Below are positions 33,315 to 41,796 of a stretch of 50,016 bases of DNA, piece by piece (position 1 is the first letter of the stretch; each line of letters opens with the position of its first letter). The DNA is from DATCJY01 sp036562565 (lineage in GTDB: Bacteria; Bacteroidota; Bacteroidia; Flavobacteriales_D; Sanyastnellaceae). The notes beneath the pieces were generated by a model. That model saw only the letters and a list, made by a program, of their open reading frames with translations. It searched no databases and was not told where the DNA came from. Position numbers and translations under genes: made by a program. The stretch covers positions 1 to 50,016 of the forward strand of contig DATCJY010000077.1 in the NCBI GenBank assembly GCA_036562565.1, in the 5' to 3' direction.

Positions 33315-33812
33315 TTATGCAGGCTCCACAAGGAACAATGGCTGATCGTATTCCACCGGTGTGCTATCGTTTACCAATACTTTCACAATCTTACCGGAAA
33401 TCTCTGACTCGATTTCATTGAAGAGTTTCATGGCTTCGATGATGCAAACCGTATCACCAGGTTTCACGATGGTGCCCACTTCAACGAATGGTGGTTTATC
33501 CGGACCAGCAGCACGATAGAAGGTTCCGATCATCGGAGATTTGATTTCAATGGTTTTGCTGTTGGTTTCTTCAGCCTTTGGTGCAGCAGGTGCTGGAGCC
33601 GGAGCTGCAGGTGCGGCAGGAGCAGCTACCATTTGTGGTGCAGCAGCTACTTGTGGCACTGCAACTTGAATTACCTCCTGAACTTTGCTCTTCTTATCGT
33701 GTTCTGCTTTAATCGTGATTTTGAAATCTTTCTGTTCAATGGAAACTTCATTCACTCCGCTTTTCGCTACGAATTTGATGAGTTCCTGAATTTGTGATAG
33801 GTTCATATCCAT
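33315..33812 (-). CDS. accB: Biotin carboxyl carrier protein of acetyl-CoA carboxylase
   Basis: 165 residues. An N-terminal helical region (about 1-45) is followed by an Ala/Pro-rich hinge (about 50-85), then the biotinyl domain (about 88-163) with the biotinylated lysine in VCIIEAMKLFNEIESE, where the Met after Lys common in E. coli is replaced by Leu. It shuttles the carboxyl group between AccC and the carboxyltransferase AccAD. It has its own -7 element upstream and is followed by accC. Confidence 0.97.
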   Translation of the reverse strand: MDMNLSQIQELIKFVAKSGVNEVSIEQKDFKITIKAEHDKKSKVQEVIQVAVPQVAAAPQMVAAPAAPAAPAPAPAAPKAEETNSKTIEIKSPMIGTFYRAAGPDKPPFVEVGTIVKPGDTVCIIEAMKLFNEIESEISGKIVKVLVNDSTPVEYDQPLFLVEPA

Positions 33813-33905
33813 GTGTGTATTTATGAAAACTGGTGGGCTTCTTTTTTTTATCTAAAAAGCCCAATTTCAACTAAATAATTGTTTCTTTTTCTATGATATA
33901 TCGGC

Positions 33906-33913
33906 CAAATGTA
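33906..33913 (-). promoter_or_regulatory. Predicted -7 element for accBC
   Basis: The minus strand reads TACATTTG (TAnnTTTG), 94 bp before accB, in the fabH-accB gap. Confidence 0.5.
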
Positions 33914-33944
33914 TATGATTTCGCCTTTTTTGATGAATATCAAG

Positions 33945-34943
33945 TCATTTTCCGTCATAGGCCCATTTCAAATAAACGGAGCCCCAGGTAAACCCGCCAC
34001 CGAATGCCGCGAGAATCAAATTGTCACCTCTTTTCAGTTTTGACTCGTAATCCCAGAGGCAAAGCGGTAATGTACCGGCTGTGGTATTGCCATACTTCTG
34101 GATATTTATCATCACTTTATCGGTACCTACGCCCATTCTACTTGCAGTGGCATCAATGATGCGCAAATTGGCCTGGTGAGGTACGAGGTAGGCAATGTCA
34201 TCGGGAGTAAGGTTGTTTCGCTCCATTATCTGAACGGAAACCTCTGCCATGTTTTTCACAGCTGCTTTGAACACGGGTTGACCGTCTTGGAACACATAGT
34301 GCTCTCTTTTCTCTACCGTCTCGTGGCTGGCAGGGCGCACAGAGCCTCCGGCTTTTTGGTGCAAAAAGGCTCTGCCGGAACCATCGGAATGAAGAATGGA
34401 GTCCAAAACACCATAGCCTTCGGTATCCGGCTCTAACAAAACAGCTCCTGCTCCATCACCGAAGATGATACAAGTAGCACGGTCCTGATAATCAATAATG
34501 CTGGACATCTTATCCGCACCGATTACAAGCACTTTTTTGTATTTGCCCGTTTCGATGAATTGGGAGCCGGTGGTCAAGGCATAAATAAATCCTGAGCAGG
34601 CAGCATTGATATCAAAGCTCCATGCATTCACAGCTCCGATTTTGTCGGAAATAACGTTGGCTGTAGCCGGAAATACGAAGTCTGGTGTAACGGTTGCACA
34701 GATAACCAAATCAATCTCCTCAGGACCGATACCTCTCTTTTTGAGCAGACCTTTTACTGCTTCCACTGCCATATCGCTGGTTCCCAAGCCTTCACCTTTG
34801 AGAATGTGGCGTGTTTCAATACCGGTACGCGTTCTGATCCATTCATCATTGGTGTCTACCATCTTCTCCAGATCAAAATTGGTCAATACATCTGGTGGTA
34901 CATACCCTTGAACCGCTGTGATAGCAGCTGTAATTCGAGACAT
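33945..34943 (-). CDS. fabH: Beta-ketoacyl-ACP synthase III
   Basis: 332 residues, usual length. It condenses acetyl-CoA (or a branched starter) with malonyl-ACP to start fatty-acid synthesis. NDEWIRTRTGIETRHI, the catalytic Cys in NAACSGFIYAL, the His in YLVPHQANLRIID and the Asn in KYGNTTAGTLPLCLWD form the Cys-His-Asn triad. It follows rpmF by 152 bases on the same strand and precedes accBC. Confidence 0.97.
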   Translation of the reverse strand: MSRITAAITAVQGYVPPDVLTNFDLEKMVDTNDEWIRTRTGIETRHILKGEGLGTSDMAVEAVKGLLKKRGIGPEEIDLVICATVTPDFVFPATANVISDKIGAVNAWSFDINAACSGFIYALTTGSQFIETGKYKKVLVIGADKMSSIIDYQDRATCIIFGDGAGAVLLEPDTEGYGVLDSILHSDGSGRAFLHQKAGGSVRPASHETVEKREHYVFQDGQPVFKAAVKNMAEVSVQIMERNNLTPDDIAYLVPHQANLRIIDATASRMGVGTDKVMINIQKYGNTTAGTLPLCLWDYESKLKRGDNLILAAFGGGFTWGSVYLKWAYDGK

Positions 34944-35095
34944 TTCTGTAAATATTTATATAAAAAACAGGGGGCTAATGTAAATGAGTTGTGCTCACCA
35001 TTGAGGATGTTTTTTCTAACATTCGTTCACACGGGTGTATACAACAAAGCCGACACAGAATATGTGTCGGCTCAATACATTTTCGCAACCTAAGA

Positions 35096-35290
35096 TTACG
35101 CCTCAGCGTTTTCTTTTTCCCAAAGAACTCTACCTCTGTAGTATAGTTTTCCTTCGTGCCAGTGAGCATGGTGGAACAAATGAGGCTGTCCTGTAGTTGG
35201 GCAGATAGCCACGTTAGGAGCTTCTATCTTGTAGTGAGTTCTGCGTTTCGCTTGGCGAGTTTGAGAAATCCTATGCTTGGGATGTGCCAT
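35096..35290 (-). CDS. rpmF: 50S ribosomal protein L32
   Basis: 64 residues. MAHPKHRISQTRQAKRRTHYK is the bL32 N-terminus. The zinc-knuckle Cys pairs of many L32 forms are absent; only one Cys (CPTTGQPH) with HHAHWH is present, which is normal for the zinc-independent Bacteroidota type. It lies between the DUF177 gene (24 bases) and fabH. Confidence 0.96.
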   Translation of the reverse strand: MAHPKHRISQTRQAKRRTHYKIEAPNVAICPTTGQPHLFHHAHWHEGKLYYRGRVLWEKENAEA

Positions 35291-35314
35291 TTCTGTATGG
35301 TTTTATCTTAAAAA

Positions 35315-35878
35315 TTAATCTTCTTCTTCGTCAAAAAAATCCGTCCCTTCGTCCATTTCCCTGTCTTCAGGGTCTTCATAGTTCAAGTTTTTCAGAGCTG
35401 CCCATTGGGTGCCGGTATTCACCTCTGCACGATACTTTTCCAATGCCCTCAGCGACTCCTGATTGCACTCTGCCTCCGTTTCATGAATCTGACGGGGGGG
35501 CAAAGCCAAATGCGCATATTCATAAAAGTATTGGCTCAAATCGATGGCGTGTTCAGAGGGACCGTGTATCAGGATATCATCATCTGTACTGCCGGTTTCA
35601 TCTCCGAATTTCACGATCAGCCGTTCCTCAATATCTACCGGCACAACCAAATCGTCATTACAGCGATCACAAGTTGTCTGCACATCGCCTGACATGGCTA
35701 TATCCAATACCATCATCGAGGACTGCTTTTCCAGTGTCACATCGATTTCCATGTGCGCATGGTGAATCTCCGATAACTCAAACTGTTCAAAGAACGAATC
35801 TGTTAAGGTGAATTCAAATTGGTGTTTGCCTAACTTTAGTCCCAAATAGGGAATCTGATATTCGTTGTTGGCTTTCAT
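35315..35878 (-). CDS. DUF177 (YceD-like) protein
   Basis: 187 residues from the ATG at 35878; a longer frame to 35935 lacks family sequence. A typical YceD/DUF177 layout is seen: LKLGKHQFEFTLTDSFFEQFELSEIH at the N-terminus, then VQTTCDRCNDDLVVPVDIEERLIVKF with the conserved Cys pair, EHAIDLSQYFYEYAHLALPPRQIHE, and an acidic C-terminal tail (DEEED). YceD is linked to 23S rRNA accumulation in plants and bacteria, in the usual pairing with rpmF. It starts 24 bases before rpmF and has a well-formed promoter. Confidence 0.92.
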   Translation of the reverse strand: MKANNEYQIPYLGLKLGKHQFEFTLTDSFFEQFELSEIHHAHMEIDVTLEKQSSMMVLDIAMSGDVQTTCDRCNDDLVVPVDIEERLIVKFGDETGSTDDDILIHGPSEHAIDLSQYFYEYAHLALPPRQIHETEAECNQESLRALEKYRAEVNTGTQWAALKNLNYEDPEDREMDEGTDFFDEEED

Positions 35879-35905
35879 CCAAAACAGATTTTCAAAAACG
35901 GACGG

Positions 35906-35935
35906 CAAAAGTAATGTTCTTTTTGGAATGGACAA
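35906..35935 (-). promoter_or_regulatory. Predicted promoter of the DUF177-rpmF-fabH operon
   Basis: On the minus strand TTG (35933-35935), exactly 19 bp, then TACTTTTG (35906-35913). One of the best matches in the window. Confidence 0.75.
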
Positions 35936-36079
35936 GCAATCAAAGTCTAAATTTCAAATAAATGCCGTCATCCCCCGAAATTTCCCTTTTAACACGCGTT
36001 TCTTCTCATTTTTACCATTAATCTTGCACTTGGCGCGAAGATTGTAATGAGCTTCACCGCAAATTATTGAATTGAAAAA

Positions 36080-36466
36080 ATGAAACTCCTATTTTCCTTC
36101 ATACTTCTCAGTTTCAGCCTGATGGGCTTTGCTCAGGCCGACATCACTCCGCAAATTGCGGCAGCACTCAAAAAAGGCGATGCTGCGGCCATTGCTCAGC
36201 AAATGATGCCACAGGTGGAGCTTACACTTAACGGTCAGGAAAAAAACGTTTCCAGGGCCGAGGTCCAAAAACTGCTTTCCAATTTCTTTAACGAAGTGGT
36301 TCCGAACAATTTCACGGTGAAACATCAGGGTACCTCCAAATTGGACGACCAGTATCGAATTGGCGATTTAACCACTTCAAAAGGCAAATTCCGTGTGACC
36401 TTCTTCATGAAAAAAGAAGGTGGTGCAATGCTCATCCGCCAAATGAAAATTGAGCCGGCTGACTAA
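36080..36466 (+). CDS. Secreted DUF4783 protein
   Basis: 128 residues. A signal peptide (about 1-19, cleavage near GFAQA) is followed by a compact NTF2-like domain: ITPQIAAALKKGDAAAIAQQMMPQVELTLNGQEKNVSRAEVQKLLSNFFNEVVP is the DUF4783 signature, with the strand IGDLTTSKGKFRVTFFMKKEGGAMLIRQMKIEP closing it. The function is unknown. Its stop overlaps by 4 bases the stop of the convergent membrane protein. A loose -7 like TAATCTTG lies upstream. Confidence 0.85.
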   Translation: MKLLFSFILLSFSLMGFAQADITPQIAAALKKGDAAAIAQQMMPQVELTLNGQEKNVSRAEVQKLLSNFFNEVVPNNFTVKHQGTSKLDDQYRIGDLTTSKGKFRVTFFMKKEGGAMLIRQMKIEPAD

Positions 36467-38466
36467 TCCGTCCCATCATACACCTTCAAACAAAGATTGC
36501 GGTATTCCATTTCATTGCCTCCGGGGTTCCAAATATTACATATCAACTTCCGGTCTGCCGAATAATTATCAACCGCAAAAATTTTTTTCACATTGCGTTG
36601 GCCGTTGGAATCTGGCTGGATGTCTTTTAAAGATACCGCTTGCCAGTCAATCAGTTTGCCTTCCTTTTCCTCCAAAACGACAACTAAAAAGATGTCTGCA
36701 CCTTCACGTTCCAGCGTGTACTCTATCTCAGCAACTATATGAAGACCATGGGTAGTTACATCAAGCGTCAACTCCATCTCATGGCTCAAATCATATTGCG
36801 AAGTCGGTTGAGTCCATCCCGTATGCTTGTCATGTGCAGATGGAACGTACTTGTTCCATGTCTGATAGGCAGAGTCCACATATAGCGGCTCCTTGGCCGT
36901 CACTCGGAAAATTTGAAATATATCTCTGGCATGTACTTTATCGTTCTTCGCGAATACGGAGAGTCGGCCATCTCCCCCGATTCTTTCAAGCCCATCCATA
37001 AATGCCGGATAGCGCTGAAGGAAAAGTTTCTCTAGCAAATAATCCTGTAGAAGCAAATAGTCCCAATCCCAGTGGCGGATGATATCTACCGTATTATCGG
37101 TCGGATAGGGAACCGAGTATCCCTTCCTTTTCATCAATACCAACGGTAGGTTGGGTGCATAAGCATCTGCCGTAAGAATCAATGCATTCTCTTGGATTCC
37201 CAATCTTTCCAGTAGCCCATTTGCTCCTTTAAAATACTTGCTTGCGTGCATTTCAACAGATTCCAAGTTGTACTGTCGTCTTTTGAATAAAAGACGTACA
37301 GCATCTCTTACTCCATAGACAGTAAGTGCTAAAATGATTGCTATCAATACATTTCGCCACTTGAAAACACTTGAAATGTTCAACAATAGCAGCGTAAACA
37401 GGATCAGTGCAACTCCCCAAAGACTATCCAAGATATAGTAATCATGTTGCGCAAATTGGCGAAACATGAGAGTCATATAGCACGCCCCACCCCCCAATGC
37501 TACGAGGCTCCAAACAGCCATCCTGTTGTCCAATAAGGCGGTCAATTGCTCTCTAAAATTCTTGAAGAAAAGCACCACGGAAACCACCAACGCTAAGCCA
37601 ATAGCCAAGTAACTTCCTAGCGACCAATAATGCCAAATCCATGTATCTCCAATGACTTGAATAACATTCTTCAAATCCTCCCATGATTGTGGAGGAACCG
37701 GTTGGTAAAGAAATATTGTACCGTATTGGCTGCGCAGATGACCGTTGTAAATAAAATAGAGCACCGGTAGAATTAACCCTGCAACCACCCAACCCACTTC
37801 ATATCTGGTTTGTCTTCCGGCCTTTCGCCTAATCGCACGCCATGCTATTTCAAATAACAGCGCGATCATGAACAATGCAAAGGGTGTGCGCATAAGCGCA
37901 GCTAGGCTTAGAAAACCAATAGCAATTGCCCAATACTTCTGCTTACCGCTATTCCAATACTCAGCTAGAAAATAGAGCGCTATGAAGACATTGCTCAAGG
38001 CTGACATCGAAGGAATCAACCCATCTTGGTACTCGAGAAATACGGCTGACCCGGCAACCAACATCAAGACGGTCATTCCAAAGAGCAGACTCTTCGTTCT
38101 ACGATAAACAAATGAGAACAGAAAGGACAACCCTACACATGAGTACAATAGCATGTATAATCGAAACGGTGCAGCGCCATCATGACCTGTCATCATCATT
38201 ACGGCTGCGACCAAATAATTGTTGATAGGAAAATCTACTGCTGTTACCCCATTATCGTAGACCTCATATACTTTGTTAAGCATATAAGTCTCCGGCTTGA
38301 AGAAATCAAAACCGTTATTGATGAACCCCTGCGCCAATGCCAGGTGGTCGGTTTGTGACCAACTATGAATCCCATCGGGGAAACTGAGTAGATGAGATTT
38401 ATGCACAAAATAAGAAGCACAAACAATCATCGCGAAGATTGACAGTCTGTGCTTCCATTTTATCAT
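36463..38466 (-). CDS. GT39/ArnT-like membrane glycosyltransferase
   Basis: 667 residues. Around ten membrane helices in the first 410 residues are followed by a soluble C-terminal part (about 420-667) with beta-rich sequence. The first periplasmic loop reads LLSFPDGIHSWSQTDHLALAQGFINNGFDFFKPE, and carries the acidic residues expected for a polyprenyl-phosphate-sugar dependent GT-C enzyme. The substrate is unknown. It lies 32 bases after the DUF349 gene and probably shares its transcript. A family call of GT39 or a related 'glycosyltransferase family 39 protein' is likely but not proven. Confidence 0.7.
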   Translation of the reverse strand: MIKWKHRLSIFAMIVCASYFVHKSHLLSFPDGIHSWSQTDHLALAQGFINNGFDFFKPETYMLNKVYEVYDNGVTAVDFPINNYLVAAVMMMTGHDGAAPFRLYMLLYSCVGLSFLFSFVYRRTKSLLFGMTVLMLVAGSAVFLEYQDGLIPSMSALSNVFIALYFLAEYWNSGKQKYWAIAIGFLSLAALMRTPFALFMIALLFEIAWRAIRRKAGRQTRYEVGWVVAGLILPVLYFIYNGHLRSQYGTIFLYQPVPPQSWEDLKNVIQVIGDTWIWHYWSLGSYLAIGLALVVSVVLFFKNFREQLTALLDNRMAVWSLVALGGGACYMTLMFRQFAQHDYYILDSLWGVALILFTLLLLNISSVFKWRNVLIAIILALTVYGVRDAVRLLFKRRQYNLESVEMHASKYFKGANGLLERLGIQENALILTADAYAPNLPLVLMKRKGYSVPYPTDNTVDIIRHWDWDYLLLQDYLLEKLFLQRYPAFMDGLERIGGDGRLSVFAKNDKVHARDIFQIFRVTAKEPLYVDSAYQTWNKYVPSAHDKHTGWTQPTSQYDLSHEMELTLDVTTHGLHIVAEIEYTLEREGADIFLVVVLEEKEGKLIDWQAVSLKDIQPDSNGQRNVKKIFAVDNYSADRKLICNIWNPGGNEMEYRNLCLKVYDGTD

Positions 38467-38498
38467 TCCTTATCTGGATCTGAAGTAATGCCCCTGTC

Positions 38499-40199
38499 TC
38501 ATGTTTCCGGAGAATTGAGCAATTCAATTTTCTTGTGTAGCTCTTCTATTTCGCGTTCAGCGTTTTTGATTTTCTTCTCGATATCTTTTCTCAACGCCTC
38601 TGCTCCCTTACCTGTGAAGATAGCCATGTTGTTCTCGTATTGAGCAATATCTCTTTTGAGTCGCTCAATCTTATCACGCAAGAACCCACGCTCCTTGCGC
38701 AATTTGGATTCTGCATCAGCTGTATTCTTCAGAGAGGACAATCGATTTCGGAACGCACCAAGCTCGCGCTCTTCGCGGTCAGTATTGATTTTACCGTATT
38801 TAATATCGAGCAGTTGGTTGTATTTGTCCATTACTTCTTTCACGTGCTCCTTCGGTACAAAACCTACTGCATGCCAGCGATCGGAGAAGGCACGCAAGGC
38901 AGCAAGGTCATTGTTCTTGTTACCCGTCATTTCCAAAGCTTCGAGCTCCTTGAGCATTTCAAGCTTCACTGCGAGGTTTTGCTCCTGCTCAGCAACGATG
39001 TTCGCAAAGTTTTCCTTCTTGCGATTGAAGAAGTGATCGCAAACAGAGCGGAATCGCTGCCATAGCTTTTGTTCATCACGTGGGTCGGCAGGACCGATGT
39101 TCTTCCACTCCTCTTGCAATTTTTTGAACGCCTCGGTTGTTTCCTTCCAATTATCACTATTCTGGATGGCCTGCGCTTTCGCAATCAAGGCTTCTTTCTT
39201 TTCCTTGTGCTCTTTGTAGGCAGCACGTCTTTCACCCATGAATGCATTACGCGCTGCAAAGAATTTATCGCAAAGACCTCTGAACTCTTGCCAGATTTCC
39301 TCGTTTTCTTTCTTTCTTGCCCAACCAATGTTCTTCCACTCCTCTTGCAGTTTCAACACCTCATCGGTCCAGCGATGCCATGTGGAAACATTGGTAATCT
39401 CCATGTTCAAGATTTCTTGCATCTTGTTTACTAGCACACGCTTCTTAGCTAGGTTTTCTTCACTGCTGGCATTGAGCGCATCGTAGTGGGCTTGTATTCG
39501 TTGTTGCGCTTCGCGTAGAAGTCCGAAGAAGATATCTCCTAGTTCTTTGAAGGTTTCGCGTGGTGATGGACCAATATCCATCCACTCGCGTTGGTACTTG
39601 CGCACCAACAATTCCAATTCGGAAATGGACTCCACTGAAGCCAACCCTTTGGCCACTTCTATCATTTCCTCTTTCTTCTTCTGATTTATTTTGAGGTCGT
39701 GCTCTAGGAGTGACTTATAAATATTGATGTTGTAGTAGAATTCATGATTGAGCTTGTGCCATTGATCATTGAGCTCCTGATATTTTTCGGAAGGAACTTC
39801 ACCAATAGCATCCCACTTTGCCTTGATTTCCTTGTGAGTTCCAAAAGCCTTTGAAATGTTTTGCTCATCGGCAATCAATGCCTCCAATTCCTTGAGCAAA
39901 GCAACTTTGGCTTCATAGTTCTTTTGACGTTCGGCAGCGAGTTTCTTGTTGGCTTCTAATAGAAGATTCTCATACTTGGAATTAAGTTCCTGGTATTCGC
40001 CTTCCAACTCATGAGGGGTGTAGATAAACTCTGTGCCCTCTGGATGTTCCTCCGCTTTGAAAGCCTGTAATTGTTCTTGTCTTTCTTTAGCAGATTCGGC
40101 CTTCCACTCATTGCGAATATCACGAACGGCATCACGCACGGACAAAATGTCCTCGGAGTTTAATAACTCACGTAGTTTTTCAATCAGTTGATTTTTCAT
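38499..40199 (-). CDS. DUF349 protein with five repeats
   Basis: 566 residues. Five DUF349 repeats can be seen, each with a Trp and a xIGxxP or similar turn: KAKWDAIGEVPSEKYQ (about 126), REWMDIGPSPRETF (about 210), EEWKNIGWARKKENEE (about 290), EEWKNIGPADPRDEQK (about 370) and RWHAVGFVPKEHVKE (about 450). The ends are helical and highly charged, probably coiled coil. DUF349 proteins are common in Bacteroidota; the function is not firmly known. A -7 element lies upstream. Confidence 0.9.
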   Translation of the reverse strand: MKNQLIEKLRELLNSEDILSVRDAVRDIRNEWKAESAKERQEQLQAFKAEEHPEGTEFIYTPHELEGEYQELNSKYENLLLEANKKLAAERQKNYEAKVALLKELEALIADEQNISKAFGTHKEIKAKWDAIGEVPSEKYQELNDQWHKLNHEFYYNINIYKSLLEHDLKINQKKKEEMIEVAKGLASVESISELELLVRKYQREWMDIGPSPRETFKELGDIFFGLLREAQQRIQAHYDALNASSEENLAKKRVLVNKMQEILNMEITNVSTWHRWTDEVLKLQEEWKNIGWARKKENEEIWQEFRGLCDKFFAARNAFMGERRAAYKEHKEKKEALIAKAQAIQNSDNWKETTEAFKKLQEEWKNIGPADPRDEQKLWQRFRSVCDHFFNRKKENFANIVAEQEQNLAVKLEMLKELEALEMTGNKNNDLAALRAFSDRWHAVGFVPKEHVKEVMDKYNQLLDIKYGKINTDREERELGAFRNRLSSLKNTADAESKLRKERGFLRDKIERLKRDIAQYENNMAIFTGKGAEALRKDIEKKIKNAEREIEELHKKIELLNSPET

Positions 40200-40248
40200 G
40201 TAGGTGTTCTACGGAATGGTATTTGTCTATTTTTTTCTAAGGGGATTG

Positions 40249-40256
40249 CAAAAATA
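40249..40256 (-). promoter_or_regulatory. Predicted -7 element for the DUF349 gene
   Basis: The minus strand reads TATTTTTG (TAnnTTTG), 49 bp before the ATG. Confidence 0.45.
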
Positions 40257-40403
40257 ATCAAACTCCCTGCCCATAAATCACTAATAATGGTGGCTTTAAA
40301 TTGATACAACTGTCAAGTGTGGCTATGTAAAATACGCTGTTTACTCCATGTGGGATGAATATTTTATAGTTTGGCCCTCGGATTTGACAGCCAATCTTTG
40401 ACC

Positions 40404-40880
40404 GTGCAGACTCCTTTCAGAAAATATCCGGGTGATGTGGTGCGCGAAAAAGTGCGGGCGTGGTGCGACAAAGCCGAGCGCTGCCATTGGGATGTTCGCA
40501 ACAAACTCATTAGTTGGGGTATTCCCTATACTGAGCGTGAAGAGCTCATCGGCTGGCTGATCAGCCAAGGCTTGCTCAACGAAGAGCGCTTTGCCCGGGC
40601 ATTTGCTCATGACAAATTCACCTTCAATCGCTGGGGAGTTAAAAAAATTGAGCAACACCTGAAGCAGAAAGGAATATCCGACCGAAATATCCGTGAGGCA
40701 CTAAAAGACATCGCCCCGGATGATTACACCGAAACCATTATCGCACTGATTAAAAAGAAAGAGCCGCAAACCAAAGGCTTGCAGCTCTATCAGAAGAAAA
40801 TTAAACTAATGCGTTATCTGCTTTCCAAAGGTTTTGAGCAAGAAATCATTCGCAAAACCTTGGATAAATATTACAATTGA
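40404..40880 (+). CDS. recX: RecX-family regulatory protein
   Basis: 158 residues from the GTG at 40404. The frame can be extended to a TTG at 40371, but that TTG lies in TATAGTTTGG, which looks like part of a promoter, and adds nothing family-like. KVRAWCDKAERCHWDVRNKLISWGIP and REELIGWLISQGLLNEERFARAFAHDKF are typical three-helix RecX repeats, followed by KKIEQHLKQKGIS and KLMRYLLSKGFEQEIIRKTLD. RecX inhibits RecA filaments. The stop overlaps that of the convergent membrane protein gene. Confidence 0.88.
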   Translation: MQTPFRKYPGDVVREKVRAWCDKAERCHWDVRNKLISWGIPYTEREELIGWLISQGLLNEERFARAFAHDKFTFNRWGVKKIEQHLKQKGISDRNIREALKDIAPDDYTETIIALIKKKEPQTKGLQLYQKKIKLMRYLLSKGFEQEIIRKTLDKYYN

Positions 40881-41680
40881 TTCACTTCTCCTGAACCAAT
40901 TATATCCTCAAACGCAGCAAATAAAACGAGGTAGAAAACAGGCATCATGATGAGCAATCCTACCATGCACATCAGTGAACCCACCACCATCAATGCCGAG
41001 AGTATCAAGAACAGCACGAAGAATTGTGGAAACGCTTTTGAGACCACTTTTCGGCTTGCTTCCATCGCATTCCAGAACGACATCCCGCGAAAAGCAATAA
41101 ACATTGGAGTCAGGATGTACAATATGTACACTACAATTGCTGCAATCATGATAAAGAAAAATGCCAAGGTCATGCTACCGCTCCACCCTCCAATAAAGGC
41201 CATTGACATTTCCTCAGGGTCGTTCAACTTGGCGGCTTCCCATAGAACTTTCAAATTATCCCAGCCCACAGCACTGAAAAACAAGACTATCCCCGCTACA
41301 ATAACAATTGAGACAAACACCTGAATGAGGAAATAGGAGACAACATAATTAATCCAAAACGGGTTCTTAAATCCGTCAAAGAAATTGCCGAATGAACGAG
41401 GGACACCGTGGTACTGACGTTGAGCAAAGTGAAACCAACCGGCCATCAGCGGAGCTCCAACAAGCAAATTGGCTACCAGCCCTAGAATCGGTATCAATGC
41501 CAGTACAAAAGAGACCGCAAACATCACCAACAAAAATGCGATGTACATACCGGCCTCTTCGCCAAATAGCCTGAACCCCTTATTGATATACTCTCCGAGC
41601 TTAAACTCAAATCCCTCTGCCAATACAGATTCCAGTGAACGACCTTTTGTGGCCCTATTTTCTCTGTCCAATACGTCCAT
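40871..41680 (-). CDS. Integral membrane protein of unknown function
   Basis: 269 residues. A hydrophilic N-terminus (about 1-40) precedes about six membrane segments with repeated hydrophobic runs (MYIAFLLVMFAVSFVLALIPILGLVANLLVG; YFLIQVFVSIVIVAGIVLFF; MTLAFFFIMIAAIVVYILYIL; FFVLFLILSALMVVGSLMCMVGLLIMMPVFYLVLFAAF). The N-terminal LGEYINKGFRLFGEE and the helix SFWNAMEASRKVVSK resemble the DUF975/GlpM-domain type membrane proteins, but no exact family is claimed. The role is unknown. Confidence 0.65.
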   Translation of the reverse strand: MDVLDRENRATKGRSLESVLAEGFEFKLGEYINKGFRLFGEEAGMYIAFLLVMFAVSFVLALIPILGLVANLLVGAPLMAGWFHFAQRQYHGVPRSFGNFFDGFKNPFWINYVVSYFLIQVFVSIVIVAGIVLFFSAVGWDNLKVLWEAAKLNDPEEMSMAFIGGWSGSMTLAFFFIMIAAIVVYILYILTPMFIAFRGMSFWNAMEASRKVVSKAFPQFFVLFLILSALMVVGSLMCMVGLLIMMPVFYLVLFAAFEDIIGSGEVNQL

Positions 41681-41748
41681 AGATGATAAAAATTGATATT
41701 ATAGGGCGACTAATGTAAACATCATAAGCGCGATACTCTAACCGTTCG

Positions 41749-41756
41749 TACTTTCG
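41749..41756 (+). promoter_or_regulatory. Possible -7 element for prfB
   Basis: TACTTTCG, the TTCG variant, 40 bp before the ATG at 41797. Confidence 0.4.
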
Positions 41757-41796
41757 CGGCCGCAAAACAATTTATTCAGCTTAATATAAGAACACT

